Below are positions 6,777 to 16,045 of a DNA stretch of 20,575 nucleotides, in pieces (the first letter of the stretch is position 1; every line of letters begins with the position of its first letter). The notes under the pieces were generated by a model that saw nothing but the letters and a program-made list of their open reading frames with translations, had not been told where the DNA came from and ran no database searches. The stretch is from a virus: positions 1-20,575 of the IMG/VR virus record IMGVR_UViG_3300020193_000694; one strand, given 5' to 3'. The position numbers were made by a program, and so were the translations under genes.

Positions 6777-6939
6777 AGAAAATCTTGAATACCTTGGATT
6801 TGATATGGCTCCGCTGGCATGGGATTTAGCGCGTTTTCCGTTTGATTCTGACGATGACCGATACGCAATGTTAGAGGAATTGACAGAAAAACAGGAGGCT
6901 ACACTTAATGAGTCTACAAGACCCATATGGAGACAATAA
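6754..6939 (+). CDS. Small protein, 61 aa, unknown function
   Basis: The frame opens as far back as TTG at 6727, but ATG at 6754 has a good GGAG (6742-6745) eight bases upstream and is preferred. The product, MKIFRKFEENLEYLGFDMAP..., is acidic overall and predicted helical (LEELTEKQE), with no membrane segment or known motif. It overlaps the preceding gene by 23 bases and the following one by 32, which suggests translational coupling. No family is recognised. Confidence 0.65.
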   Translation: MKIFRKFEENLEYLGFDMAPLAWDLARFPFDSDDDRYAMLEELTEKQEATLNESTRPIWRQ

Positions 6940-9900
6940 GTATTATGAAGAAAATAAGCCTCAGGGTCCAATATCTAAAATAGACAAGTTTAAGAAGCAA
7001 CAATTTGATGATACCAAAGTCGGTAAAATAGAAGAAGCAATAATCCCTAAAGTTGCTAGCGCTATCGAATCAGGTAAAAAGGGCAGGTTTGGTTGGTTCG
7101 TAAATCCTGCAATGGGAATTGTTGAAGGTATTAGTAAACATGTGATACAACCGCTAACCCAAGGAATATCCACAGCATTGCTTACGCCACAAGCAATGAT
7201 GGCTGGCAAAGGTAACCCTATACAAAGTTTTCGTTTTGCCAAAGAGCAATCTAAAAGAATTTCTTACGGCGCAGCTCTTGCAACTACTGCGGGTCAATTT
7301 GTCAGTCCTTACTTACCAGACCAGATTACTCCAACTTTCATGGATGACAATTTTGATATCTTTAATGACAAGCAACGCGACAGAGCGTTTCGCGATGAGT
7401 GGATTGGTATATTTGCATCTGGGGGAACTGATTTAGCAGGCGCAATTCTTGGGACCAAAGGTACTGGTATTGCAATGAGGGCGGGAGCTCGCAAAACCAT
7501 AGGCCCAAAAAAGATTGTCACTACCGAGGATATGAACAAGTTCAAGGCCGAACTTGAAGATGCTGTTTCTCAGCAAGCTTTACCAGTCGAGCAAAGAACT
7601 AGAACTGGTCTTACCATTCTTTTTGACGACCTGGTCGCAGAAAAAGATTTGTCTAAGTTATCTACCAACCCATTTATATTGGAATCTAATAATCCTTATA
7701 GGACAGCGACCATAATTTCCAGATTAGATAACCATAGGGATGTAGCCGATTATCTCATGGCAGAACGTGGAGATAACGCAGCGTTTTTAAGATTCATGGA
7801 AAGCAATCCACTTAAAGCTGACCATTTAGATAACTATGGAATTGTATTAACAAAACCTATTTCAGATTTTGCAGATGTTGGACTAGATGAATTAAGCCCA
7901 AAACTAACCCAACGGTATCAAAAAGTAATTGATGCTAAAAAAGCAACCGATAGGGATTTTGCTGATGCGTTAGAAGACATGTTGACCAGTAAAACAGTTG
8001 AAAATTACCGTCCTGGTAAATATGCTGCTTTAGAAACTTTAGATTTGACTAGAAGAAAAATAGCTAATCAAGCACAGTATGGCGATTTAAAATTATTTGG
8101 GGCAGAGGGTAATAACGCTTGGAAAGTTTCGGTTTATCAATCAGAACCGTATGACCGAATGATTCGTCTTATTTCTTGGATGGGCTCTGGAAGACCGCAG
8201 GGTCATATTAATGTTTCTAATCCGCGTAAATTTGAGGCAGCATCTGATTTAAGGTCTGACCTAAATCGCATTATGTTTCTTAAAGGGGCGGAAGGGGTAG
8301 TATATAAACGCAAAGCTGTAGATAGGTTTCTAAGAGCCCAAGATAATATAACTCGCACAATAGTATTAACAGAGATTGAGCAAGAAGTATTACAGATGAT
8401 GGCTAAACGTTATGGCGTAACGGATTTACAAGATGTTCGCACCATGGAACAAGCTATTGCAGAAATGAAAAGTTGGCATTTAGAAAAGTCTAACAAGCGT
8501 CAAGATATGAAATCTTACGCTGCTAAAAATGGTTACATTCCAGAAGATGGAGTCGTAAACGTGCAAAATTGGCTATCTCCAACAACCGAGCCGAACACTC
8601 TGCCAATGTTAGATTTTCGCAAACTAGAGCAAGATGTTATTATTCATTTAAAAGGCACGCCAAAGGTTTCGTCCAAGGATGTAACAAGAGCCAAAACCGC
8701 AAAAGTTGCAATGACGCTTGGTGAATTTTTTGATGTTGCAAATATGGCGTTTAGCAATATGAACCTCCTTCGCATTGCTTATATTCCTAAAAATTCAGGG
8801 GTTGACCCAATTGCTCGCGCAAGTATGGCTCTTGAATCCACGGAAATTATTCGTAACGCCCTACCTGGAATCAGTAACCTTTTATATAACAACTCACTTA
8901 GAGTAGAAAGATTAAAGAAGTTTATTCCAGGTAGCCCTAGATATAAAGCTCGTAAGATAGCAAAAGATGCCGAATTCAATATTAGAAAATTTCGACAGGA
9001 GATAGAACCTAAAGTCGTAATTTGGGAAAACGCAAAAAAAACAGCAGATGATGCAGATAAGATTTTAACTAAAGCTACCAGTACTCGTGACCGATTAGCT
9101 GCTAAAGCAGCTCGCAGCAATGACCCAGATATACACGCTGCAGCCCAGGAAGCCCAAGATAATTATTATAAGGCTGCTTCTGTATATAACCAGGCACAAA
9201 ACGCACTTACCAAATCTGCTGACGAAATGAATGGTTATGCCAAGCTTATTGAAGCAGAACAAAAAAGAATTACACCATTCGCTATTAGTGAAGGCGATTT
9301 AAAAAAAATCAAAACCCTTGGCATGGAAAAAGAAACAATAGTTAGTGCCAGCGGAAAGAAATATACGATTGCTGGATTAGCAGACCCTAACATTCGTGGC
9401 GTTAGCCCCTACATGGATGAAATTGACAGCAGTATTAATTTTTACGCAGCATCTATGCAATCAGAGATAAGCCGTAGGCTTAAATATGATAGTTCAAAGT
9501 TTGTAACCATCGCTCGAAACGAGGGTAAGCCATACTGGAATGGTTTGTCGCATTTAGCCAATAGGGAGATTCGCCAAGAATTAGATTTACCTTTAGGAAT
9601 GCTATTTAGGGGCGATAGTAAGGCTAACGTCTTGAATTGGTTATTTAGCTCCAAGGGTGCTAATTATCGAAAACGTTTACAAAAAGGATTTCACAGACCC
9701 AGACCACTTACACGAGATGAAGTTAGTGCTTGGATTGATGAAACCCAAGATACTCTTATGAGATATTTTCCAGACGAGAAACTTAGAGCCACCATATTAA
9801 CTCGCAATGTCAGTCCTAAAGAGGTAGAAAGTTTCTTGGGGGGTAGGCTAGATTTACCTAAAACCATTAAAGGACCCAATATAAAACTTAACGAATTAAA

Positions 9901-11845
9901 TTGGTTTGAAAAAAAATATGCACAAGTTACCGCAGGTTTTGATTTAGGCTGGAAGATATTATCCTATAGTGAAAATAGAATGGCTCGTAATCCATTATTT
10001 TTAATTTATGCCCGTCAAGAACTTAAGACTTTAATTAACTCAGCTGAACGTGCTGGACGTAAATTAGATACGCATTTCATAAATCATGAACTACGCGACG
10101 TTGCTATGCGTAACGCCCTGGCTCGCGTAGAACGTACGCTCTATTCTTCGCGTCGACTAACCAATGGTATGTATTTGGCGCGTTATGCCATGAGTTTCCC
10201 ATTAGCATTTTTCAATAGTCAATTAGTTGCAATGCGATTAATTGCCCGCAACCCGATTAATGCCTACTGGTATAACAGTATACAAACAGCGCTAGATGAT
10301 TTCCAAGCGTATGAAGACCGCGATGGTAATACCTATAAAAGCATCAGTGATGTTCCTAAAGGAACATCAGTAACTGTTAAGTTTCCATTACACGGAAAGA
10401 TACCTAATTGGGCTAGCGTCGATGCTTTAAAACCATATACCGATGTTCGTGGTGGCGGGCTTAGGGTAAATCCAAAACAATTAGAGTTTATGATTGCAGA
10501 CCCATCCGTTTCATGGTTTGGTGGCGCAACAATATCTCAATTAATTAAAAATGGTTTTGGTATAAGACCTTGGAAAGTATATGGTGAGGATATAGCCAAG
10601 GCTATGCGTAACTCACTTGGCGATGATATATATGAATCAAGTATACTTTATGGTGGTTATCCAGTTGAGGGCGAAAGCGCTATAGATACAGTATTTAATG
10701 TCATATTTCCAGGATATGGAAAATCAATTTTCGATGGATTTAGATTAATGTTTGGTGGTGGCTCAAACGGTTCAGAACGAGCATTGGATGAAATTGTAAA
10801 CCAATATAAGGTTGCTTACGCAGAATGGGACAGAAATGGTCGTTCTGGTAATCCGCCAACGCCAGAGCAGGCAGCTAAATCAGCTGGCGCAATGATGTTT
10901 ATTCGCGCTGTAGTTCAATTTAACGCAGCGATTGCTATTGGGTTTGACCCTGTCACCCGCGCTGCTACAGCGTATTATGCAGATTTGGTAGAGGAATTTA
11001 AAGGCGATTACGACATGGCTCAAAAAATTATGATTGAGCAATGGGGTGTAGATTCCTTAGCCTTAATTGGCTCAAGTAAACGCAACAACGCAGGTCTTGC
11101 AGCTACCAATAGCGATATAAAAATTATTCGTAATTTTGAAGGATTGCTTTCTGATATGGGTAGGTATGGGACAAAGTATGCAGGAATGCTTTCCTCAGGG
11201 TATGACAACGACTTAACCACCAATTCTAAATATTCTGCAGAAGTTGCAGCAATTTATAAAAGATTAAATTTTCCTGGCACGGTAGATTTACCAATAACCC
11301 AAAGAAAAAATATTTCTGGATTGGGTGGAATTAGAGAAGAGGTAGAGGCTCGACGCGGTTGGGCTGAATACCAAAAAGCTCAAGAATGGCGAGATGCGAT
11401 GATGTACCAATACGGCATCCGCTCAACCCAAGAGGTAATGTACGAACGTAGTGGAATCAAAGAATACTACGACAACATGGTTTACGATATTTCTAATCAA
11501 TTCCCAGGCTGGACTCAGGCTTATAATGACGGACGTGAAGATTATTGGCGCGGGCTTATTCCAACAGTTGAAAAGATTTCAAACGACACCAAATGGCGCA
11601 GTCATGCTTATAAAAACGGCGACAAGTGGGAAGAGATTGCTTACTGGCTAGAACAAGCTAAGAATTTTAAACGGTTATATAGCCAGACAGCCAACACAGA
11701 TGACCGCAAGCTTCGCCTTAAGACAGAGTTTGCACAGTTTCATTACGATTATCTACAGACGGCATCAGATGATTTTGCTGCTTTTGCTTATAGATGGTTA
11801 AACATCATGCCCGAATTAAACGAAGAGTTAGCGGTGAGAGAATAA
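6908..11845 (+). CDS. Giant virion protein, probable internal/ejection protein, 1645 aa
   Basis: At 1645 residues this is by far the largest product in the window. AGGAGG (6893-6898) gives a strong ribosome site. Visible features are: hydrophobic or amphipathic stretches near residues 66-102 (ending STALLTPQAMMAGKG) and 167-192 (SGGTDLAGAILGTKGTG); a charged Ala-rich probable coiled coil near 681-790; a hydrophobic segment near 1088-1118 (YLARYAMSFPLAFFNSQLVA); and another near 1330-1355. I see no lysozyme or transglycosylase catalytic motif and no single-subunit RNA polymerase motifs. Size, patchy hydrophobicity and position in the structural block fit a large internal virion protein ejected into the host. 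A tape-measure role is less likely because no tail-tube or tail-chaperone genes are seen. The gene is more AT-rich than the capsid or fibre genes. Confidence 0.7.
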   Translation: MSLQDPYGDNKYYEENKPQGPISKIDKFKKQQFDDTKVGKIEEAIIPKVASAIESGKKGRFGWFVNPAMGIVEGISKHVIQPLTQGISTALLTPQAMMAGKGNPIQSFRFAKEQSKRISYGAALATTAGQFVSPYLPDQITPTFMDDNFDIFNDKQRDRAFRDEWIGIFASGGTDLAGAILGTKGTGIAMRAGARKTIGPKKIVTTEDMNKFKAELEDAVSQQALPVEQRTRTGLTILFDDLVAEKDLSKLSTNPFILESNNPYRTATIISRLDNHRDVADYLMAERGDNAAFLRFMESNPLKADHLDNYGIVLTKPISDFADVGLDELSPKLTQRYQKVIDAKKATDRDFADALEDMLTSKTVENYRPGKYAALETLDLTRRKIANQAQYGDLKLFGAEGNNAWKVSVYQSEPYDRMIRLISWMGSGRPQGHINVSNPRKFEAASDLRSDLNRIMFLKGAEGVVYKRKAVDRFLRAQDNITRTIVLTEIEQEVLQMMAKRYGVTDLQDVRTMEQAIAEMKSWHLEKSNKRQDMKSYAAKNGYIPEDGVVNVQNWLSPTTEPNTLPMLDFRKLEQDVIIHLKGTPKVSSKDVTRAKTAKVAMTLGEFFDVANMAFSNMNLLRIAYIPKNSGVDPIARASMALESTEIIRNALPGISNLLYNNSLRVERLKKFIPGSPRYKARKIAKDAEFNIRKFRQEIEPKVVIWENAKKTADDADKILTKATSTRDRLAAKAARSNDPDIHAAAQEAQDNYYKAASVYNQAQNALTKSADEMNGYAKLIEAEQKRITPFAISEGDLKKIKTLGMEKETIVSASGKKYTIAGLADPNIRGVSPYMDEIDSSINFYAASMQSEISRRLKYDSSKFVTIARNEGKPYWNGLSHLANREIRQELDLPLGMLFRGDSKANVLNWLFSSKGANYRKRLQKGFHRPRPLTRDEVSAWIDETQDTLMRYFPDEKLRATILTRNVSPKEVESFLGGRLDLPKTIKGPNIKLNELNWFEKKYAQVTAGFDLGWKILSYSENRMARNPLFLIYARQELKTLINSAERAGRKLDTHFINHELRDVAMRNALARVERTLYSSRRLTNGMYLARYAMSFPLAFFNSQLVAMRLIARNPINAYWYNSIQTALDDFQAYEDRDGNTYKSISDVPKGTSVTVKFPLHGKIPNWASVDALKPYTDVRGGGLRVNPKQLEFMIADPSVSWFGGATISQLIKNGFGIRPWKVYGEDIAKAMRNSLGDDIYESSILYGGYPVEGESAIDTVFNVIFPGYGKSIFDGFRLMFGGGSNGSERALDEIVNQYKVAYAEWDRNGRSGNPPTPEQAAKSAGAMMFIRAVVQFNAAIAIGFDPVTRAATAYYADLVEEFKGDYDMAQKIMIEQWGVDSLALIGSSKRNNAGLAATNSDIKIIRNFEGLLSDMGRYGTKYAGMLSSGYDNDLTTNSKYSAEVAAIYKRLNFPGTVDLPITQRKNISGLGGIREEVEARRGWAEYQKAQEWRDAMMYQYGIRSTQEVMYERSGIKEYYDNMVYDISNQFPGWTQAYNDGREDYWRGLIPTVEKISNDTKWRSHAYKNGDKWEEIAYWLEQAKNFKRLYSQTANTDDRKLRLKTEFAQFHYDYLQTASDDFAAFAYRWLNIMPELNEELAVRE
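10348..10369 (+). other. Perfect inverted repeat inside the giant virion gene
   Basis: TGATGTTCC (10348-10356) pairs with GGAACATCA (10361-10369) around TAAA, the same loop as the hairpin at 368-387. It encodes part of SDVPKGTS. No T-tract follows, so it is not a terminator. A functional role is uncertain. Confidence 0.35.
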
Positions 11846-12558
11846 TGACTGAATTTACTGGACGCACCCCGTTTGTTCAACTTCCTGGAATTGATGGTGG
11901 AGTTAATGCAACTGAAGCTTATGGTTGGTTTAGGTTAGTTGCTGCTAAAGCACCAAAAGGCACAAAGGTTCGCGGGTATTACGATGATTTTGTTGCACGA
12001 CTAACTGCTTTGGGTATTCCTAAATCTAAATGGAATAGTGTATGGAAAGATGCAGTTGAATGGACCCAGACCCCAGGGTCTGGCTCAAACGGAAGACCTA
12101 TGGGATATCTTCTAGTTTTGACCCCATCTGATTACGCGTCTGAATCCAAAAAGAAGTACGGGACAACAAAATCCAAAACTAGTATAACGACAGAATATAC
12201 TCCATCAAGAGCCAGCGCTGACATAAACAAGTTTATGGAGAGTGAGGTAGGAAGAACTGCCACCAAGGAAGAGATTGACCTTTACTTAGCTGGTGTTAAT
12301 AAGCAAGCTGCGGGCAGTCCTGCTATTACATACCGAACAGATACCACCAAGCCTGGTAGCGGTAAAGGAGCAAATGCAATCCTTGGCTCTACAACCAGCA
12401 AAGTAAAGCAAACTACTGGGTTTGACCCAACTATTTATGCACAGAATTTTGCTCGTAGTCGTCCAGATTTCGCTGAGTCATTTGCTACTAAATCAGTATT
12501 AGGAATTATACAAGACCTACTTCGCGACCCCAACGCAATAGGTGAGGTGGTTGAGTAA
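11845..12558 (+). CDS. Probable virion protein, 237 aa, unknown function
   Basis: ATG 11845 overlaps the stop of the giant gene (TAATG) and is preferred over an in-frame start at 11794, whose extra 17 residues would lie inside the previous gene. The N-terminal ~100 residues look folded (EAYGWFRLVAAKAPKG, then YLLVLTPSDYASESKKKYG). The middle is Ser/Thr/Lys-rich and probably disordered. The C-terminus is helical (FDPTIYAQNFARSRPDF...LGIIQDLLRDP). There is no membrane segment or known motif. It is coupled to genes on both sides by TAATG overlaps, so its product is probably made in step with the neighbouring virion proteins. Confidence 0.7.
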   Translation: MTEFTGRTPFVQLPGIDGGVNATEAYGWFRLVAAKAPKGTKVRGYYDDFVARLTALGIPKSKWNSVWKDAVEWTQTPGSGSNGRPMGYLLVLTPSDYASESKKKYGTTKSKTSITTEYTPSRASADINKFMESEVGRTATKEEIDLYLAGVNKQAAGSPAITYRTDTTKPGSGKGANAILGSTTSKVKQTTGFDPTIYAQNFARSRPDFAESFATKSVLGIIQDLLRDPNAIGEVVE

Positions 12559-13886
12559 TGGCAGAGAAAAGACCCAAAAGACCCAAAGGTGCATTGCCAA
12601 AGAGAAGACCTGGCCTTGCAGCAAACAGAGTTTTACCTAAAGGTGAAAGCGAAACTGCAACTAGTGTCAAAAGACCTAAAGGTGCATTGCCAAAAGGTAA
12701 GGGCAAAGCTGCAGCAGGCAGTAAATTAGTTAACCCACCTAAAACACCTAGAACACCTCTTCGTAGGATTGAACGTAAACCTAACCCTAAGCCTAAACCT
12801 AAACCACAGCTAGTCCCAGAAACTGAAATTATTAACCCAATTAACTCAGGGGACCCTGGCGAAGATGCCCGTGAACGGCGCGAGTCCAGTTCGTTTGATT
12901 CAGCTGATTCATCTTCTGTTTATCCAACAACTAAAGACACTTTGTCAATGGACCAATTGAAGCAGAAATTTGGTATTGCTGCTGCGGTGTTAGCCAACAA
13001 TCCAAGTTTAGTTGAGGCGTTGGACACAATCCTTGGTAAAGATGGTCAACCTATGATTACCGACCCCGCTTTACAAAAAGCGATTATTCAAGGAACTAGT
13101 TGGTATCGCGACCAAACAGATACTCAACGAACATATGATTATTACAAAGCAACCAACCCTGGGCAATTTGCTGCAGCTTTGCAACTAAATGCAAGTAAGA
13201 TTGTCAAACAATTTGCATCTTTAGGTCTGTCTATCACGGCGCAAGATGCTATCGATTATGCCAACAATACCATGAAACAAGTAATTATTAAGGACGGCAA
13301 AGTTGTCAGGTTCAACCAAGACTATCTAAACAAGTTAATGTCCGACTCTATTAAGTTCACTAAGACTGGAGATATTGATGGTCGGGTTACCTATACTGGC
13401 TTGGCTGGTAAGTTGGAAACTATGGCTACTGAGCTATATGGCAGAGCCTGGGAGTATGGGTTTCCAGCAACCATGTCCAACGAAGGGTTTAGTAATTGGT
13501 TTGAATCAAGCATGAGGGGTCTAGTTGCTGGAACCCTAAATCCAGAAGATGTAGACAACCTGCTTCAACAGAGAGCAAAATCGTTTGCTCCTGGTCTTGC
13601 TAGGTTTATTGACCAAGGTCAGACCTTGCGTCAAGCAGCTGACCCACATATCAACGTCTTCGCCACGACGTGGGAGGTAGACCCAGATTCATTGGACCTT
13701 AACAATGATTACTTACAAAGAGCCATTAACCATCAAGACGAGAAGGGTAACTTCACTACAATGAATCTGTATGACACGAAAAAACTAGCTCGCCGTAGTG
13801 ATAATTTTGATTTAACACAGCAAGCAAAAGAAGAAAAAACTGGTATGGCACAGGCAATGCTTCGCGATTTTCAATTTTTAGCTTAG
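12558..13886 (+). CDS. Probable virion protein with basic repeat-rich N-terminus, 442 aa
   Basis: The start overlaps the previous stop (TAATG). Residues 1-90 are basic and Pro/Lys-rich, with RPKGALPK twice (near 8-15 and 39-46) and a KPNPKPKPKPK stretch near 73-83. Residues 99-107 read DPGEDARER and continue with R, a motif that recurs in the next protein. After a Ser-rich linker, residues ~130-442 form a helical folded region (MDQLKQKFGIAAAVLANNPS; QTLRQAADPH). It has no catalytic motif that I recognise. Its position among ejection-type genes suggests an internal virion or DNA-associated role. The C-terminus (GMAQAMLRDFQFLA) precedes the next gene by eight bases. Confidence 0.7.
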   Translation: MAEKRPKRPKGALPKRRPGLAANRVLPKGESETATSVKRPKGALPKGKGKAAAGSKLVNPPKTPRTPLRRIERKPNPKPKPKPQLVPETEIINPINSGDPGEDARERRESSSFDSADSSSVYPTTKDTLSMDQLKQKFGIAAAVLANNPSLVEALDTILGKDGQPMITDPALQKAIIQGTSWYRDQTDTQRTYDYYKATNPGQFAAALQLNASKIVKQFASLGLSITAQDAIDYANNTMKQVIIKDGKVVRFNQDYLNKLMSDSIKFTKTGDIDGRVTYTGLAGKLETMATELYGRAWEYGFPATMSNEGFSNWFESSMRGLVAGTLNPEDVDNLLQQRAKSFAPGLARFIDQGQTLRQAADPHINVFATTWEVDPDSLDLNNDYLQRAINHQDEKGNFTTMNLYDTKKLARRSDNFDLTQQAKEEKTGMAQAMLRDFQFLA

Positions 13887-13894
13887 GGTAAATA

Positions 13895-15451
13895 ATGTCA
13901 AGAGATAGTTTTTATGAAGCAATATTAGAAGCCAGGAAAGCTGCTCAAAGACCAGTGGTTGATTTTGACCCTGGTGAAGCTGCTCGCGAACGGCGCAGAA
14001 TAGCGCAAGCACAGCAATATGCACAATCAGCAAATCAACCTGTCTCAACAGTACCTGCTTCAAAAATTGACCCTTATTATACAAGGGACCCTAAAACCAA
14101 TAAATCTCCTGCAGAAGTTGAAGCAGCAGAAGCGCAAGAAGAAGCACGAATTGCCAGGGAGCAGGCTGCAGAAGCTTTACGAAAAGCGTTAGAAGCAGAA
14201 AGAAATTTAAAGACTTCAACAGATACTTCAACAGATACTTCAACAGATACTTCAACAGATACTTCAACAGATACTTCAACTAACACCTCAACCAACACTT
14301 CAAATAACATTTCAACTGGTGTAAGTCCTGGCGCTGGCGGTTCTGGTCCAGATGCTGCTGCACAAAAAGCAATTATGGACCAAATTAAAGCGCTTACCGA
14401 CCAAATAGCAAAAATGCAAAACGCAGCAGCAACTGAAGCTGCTAAGCCAAAAGTTGTCGGGACACGCACCATACGTAAAAAGGGTGGCATTGTAGAAGTT
14501 GTTCAGGTCATGTCTGATGGCTCTACTGGAAATATTCTTGAAAGCTATAAGGACCTTGGCGCTCGTGACTCAGCAATGAAGATGTTTGAAAACGCTGGCC
14601 TTGATAAAAAATTTGCAAAAAGTTTAATGGATATTTTGGACAAGGTGTATGAAGAAAATATCATGCCTACCGAAGCACAGGTTTTAAACACTGTTTACAA
14701 TAGCGATGCTTATAAAACCAGATTTGCTGGCAATGAAATTATTCGTCAACGTATAGCAGATGGCAAAGGTTTGCCAGGAGATAGGTTACTTAGCCCAGCC
14801 GAATACGTTAAGACCGAAGATGCTTACAGGGAAATTATGTCTGAGGCTGGCTTGCCTAGTAACTTCTACGACCAACCAGAAGATTTTTCTAAGTTCATTG
14901 GAGAGCTAGGAACCTCTGTCGCTGAGATTACTTCTCGTATAAACCTAGCTAAACAAGCGTTACAAAATGCAGACCAGAACATTAAACACTCTTTAAAGCA
15001 TTATTACGGTTTGTCAGAAGGTGACATGGTTGCCTATCTGCTCGACCCAGACAAAGCGTTCCGTGCGATTGATTCTAGGTTTACATACACCACTGAAGAC
15101 TTGAAACGTAAATATGAAGCCTCTGAAATCGGGGGAGCTGCTACTCGCGCTGGTATGCAAACTGGAATTAGTAAACAATTTGCTGAAGAAATTCTTAAAG
15201 CTGGCAAAGGAAATTTGGCTGAAAGGGCATTCCAAAGCTCGGTTCGCGAACAAGAGGATTACCAAAGACTTATGGGTCTATATGGTGAAACCGCTGGAAC
15301 TGAAGACTTGGCTCGCGAAGCACTCGCACTTTCTGGTGGAGCAGATGTTGGAGTTAAAATTAAGAAATTGGCAAGCAAAGAACGTGCAAAATTCCAGCAA
15401 CAAAGCGCTATTGATAGAACGTCGTTAGGTTCTGGCAGACCTGACGTATAA
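13895..15451 (+). CDS. Probable virion protein with TSTD tandem repeats, 518 aa
   Basis: Residues 25-33 carry DPGEAARER, continuing R, as in the upstream protein. Residues ~70-105 form an Ala/Glu-rich probable coiled coil (EVEAAEAQEEARIAREQAAE). Residues 107-142 are nine TSTD-like tetrapeptides, five of them exact, followed by a Gly-rich linker and a second short coiled coil (MDQIKALTDQIAKMQN). Residues ~215-518 are helical and folded (YYGLSEGDMVAYLLDPDKAF). The modular layout of coiled coil, flexible tether and globular domain suits an extended virion or ejection protein; function is not known. GGGTAA before ATG 13895 is only a weak ribosome site. It is followed by the longest gap in the structural operon. 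Confidence 0.7.
   Translation: MSRDSFYEAILEARKAAQRPVVDFDPGEAARERRRIAQAQQYAQSANQPVSTVPASKIDPYYTRDPKTNKSPAEVEAAEAQEEARIAREQAAEALRKALEAERNLKTSTDTSTDTSTDTSTDTSTDTSTNTSTNTSNNISTGVSPGAGGSGPDAAAQKAIMDQIKALTDQIAKMQNAAATEAAKPKVVGTRTIRKKGGIVEVVQVMSDGSTGNILESYKDLGARDSAMKMFENAGLDKKFAKSLMDILDKVYEENIMPTEAQVLNTVYNSDAYKTRFAGNEIIRQRIADGKGLPGDRLLSPAEYVKTEDAYREIMSEAGLPSNFYDQPEDFSKFIGELGTSVAEITSRINLAKQALQNADQNIKHSLKHYYGLSEGDMVAYLLDPDKAFRAIDSRFTYTTEDLKRKYEASEIGGAATRAGMQTGISKQFAEEILKAGKGNLAERAFQSSVREQEDYQRLMGLYGETAGTEDLAREALALSGGADVGVKIKKLASKERAKFQQQSAIDRTSLGSGRPDV
14213..14320 (+). repeat. 12-bp tandem repeat array encoding TSTD units
   Basis: ACTTCAACAGAT is repeated exactly five times (14213-14272), followed by four degenerate units to 14320 (ACTTCAACTAAC, ACCTCAACCAAC, ACTTCAAATAAC, ATTTCAACTGGT). 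Perfect DNA identity of the first five copies points to recent slippage expansion, and length variation between related phages is expected. The array stays in frame and encodes a flexible Thr/Ser/Asp linker. Confidence 0.95.
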
Positions 15452-15595
15452 CAAACAGAATCCGTCCCAGACCGTCCAGCCCTGGTGATGTGTATAAGCC
15501 TGGAAGTCATCACGTCTATGAATCAGTACCCCTGCTGATAAGTACGTGTGGTGCAGGACCCGATGAGGGTTTTAACTACTAATAGGGAGAAAACA
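15452..15595 (+). other. 144-base gap before the scaffold gene
   Basis: Most genes here overlap or are separated by under 35 bases, so this gap stands out. Possible pairings are GTGATG (15485-15490) with CATCAC (15508-15513), CCTGC (15531-15535) with GCAGG (15553-15557), and ACCC (15558-15561) with GGGT (15567-15570). TGTATAAG at 15491-15498 resembles a -10 box, without a recognisable -35. One frame is open from 15445 to a TAA at 15580-15582 and includes the phrase DVYKPGSHHVYES, but it has no ATG and no good ribosome site (GTG at 15490 is the only start-like codon). The gap could be a capsid-operon promoter or leader, or the remains of a small gene. Confidence 0.4.
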
Positions 15596-16045
15596 ATGGC
15601 AGAAGAATATAACGAGTACGAGTTTGAAGATGAAGATGCAGGTAGCGGTACTGACCTGGTAAAGAAACTTCGAAAAGAAATCGACAGGCTTTCAAAACAA
15701 GTTAAAGAGCAAGACGATATTCTTGGGGAGATTACAGCCTACAGTCATGAAGCATCTGTTGGAGAAATCTTAGAAAACTTTGGACTCAACCCAAAAATCG
15801 CAGCATTCATCCCAGAGGAAATCGCAGCCGATGAGGATGCGGTAGCTGAATGGTTACATGAATACGGCGATGCTTTTGGTATCGAAGCCGTTGAAGAGGG
15901 AGAGAAATCTCCCGACGCTCAAGAATATGAGCGAATGTCAGATTTTGACAATGGTGACATTGACCCATACGTGGGTCAAGACTTGGCTTCTCGTATTGCG
16001 AACGCTAGTTCGCCAGAGGAATTGAGCAACATTCTCAAAAGCTGA
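15596..16045 (+). CDS. Probable capsid scaffolding protein, 149 aa
   Basis: This is a small, very acidic protein directly upstream of the capsid gene, the usual place for a scaffold that templates prohead assembly and is then lost. Residues 1-20 are rich in Glu/Asp and 20-50 form a probable coiled coil (VKKLRKEIDRLSKQVKEQDD). Further acidic helices follow, and the C-terminus (SSPEELSNILKS) is short and helical, as in scaffolds that contact the coat protein. The start is ATG 15596 with GGGAG (15585-15589). A longer frame from GTG 15548 would add 16 residues without a good ribosome site and is rejected. Assignment rests on context and composition; no protease motif is seen. Confidence 0.75.
   Translation: MAEEYNEYEFEDEDAGSGTDLVKKLRKEIDRLSKQVKEQDDILGEITAYSHEASVGEILENFGLNPKIAAFIPEEIAADEDAVAEWLHEYGDAFGIEAVEEGEKSPDAQEYERMSDFDNGDIDPYVGQDLASRIANASSPEELSNILKS

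Noticed and set aside
11794-11844. Upstream extension of the 237-aa gene
   Set aside because: It adds 17 basic residues inside the end of the giant gene. The TAATG-coupled ATG at 11845 fits the neighbouring pattern better.
14091-14279. Minus-strand LLKYLLKY repeat peptide and CRISPR-like array
   Set aside because: The repetition is the reverse reading of the 12-bp TSTD tandem repeat. There are no spacers, so it is not a CRISPR array.
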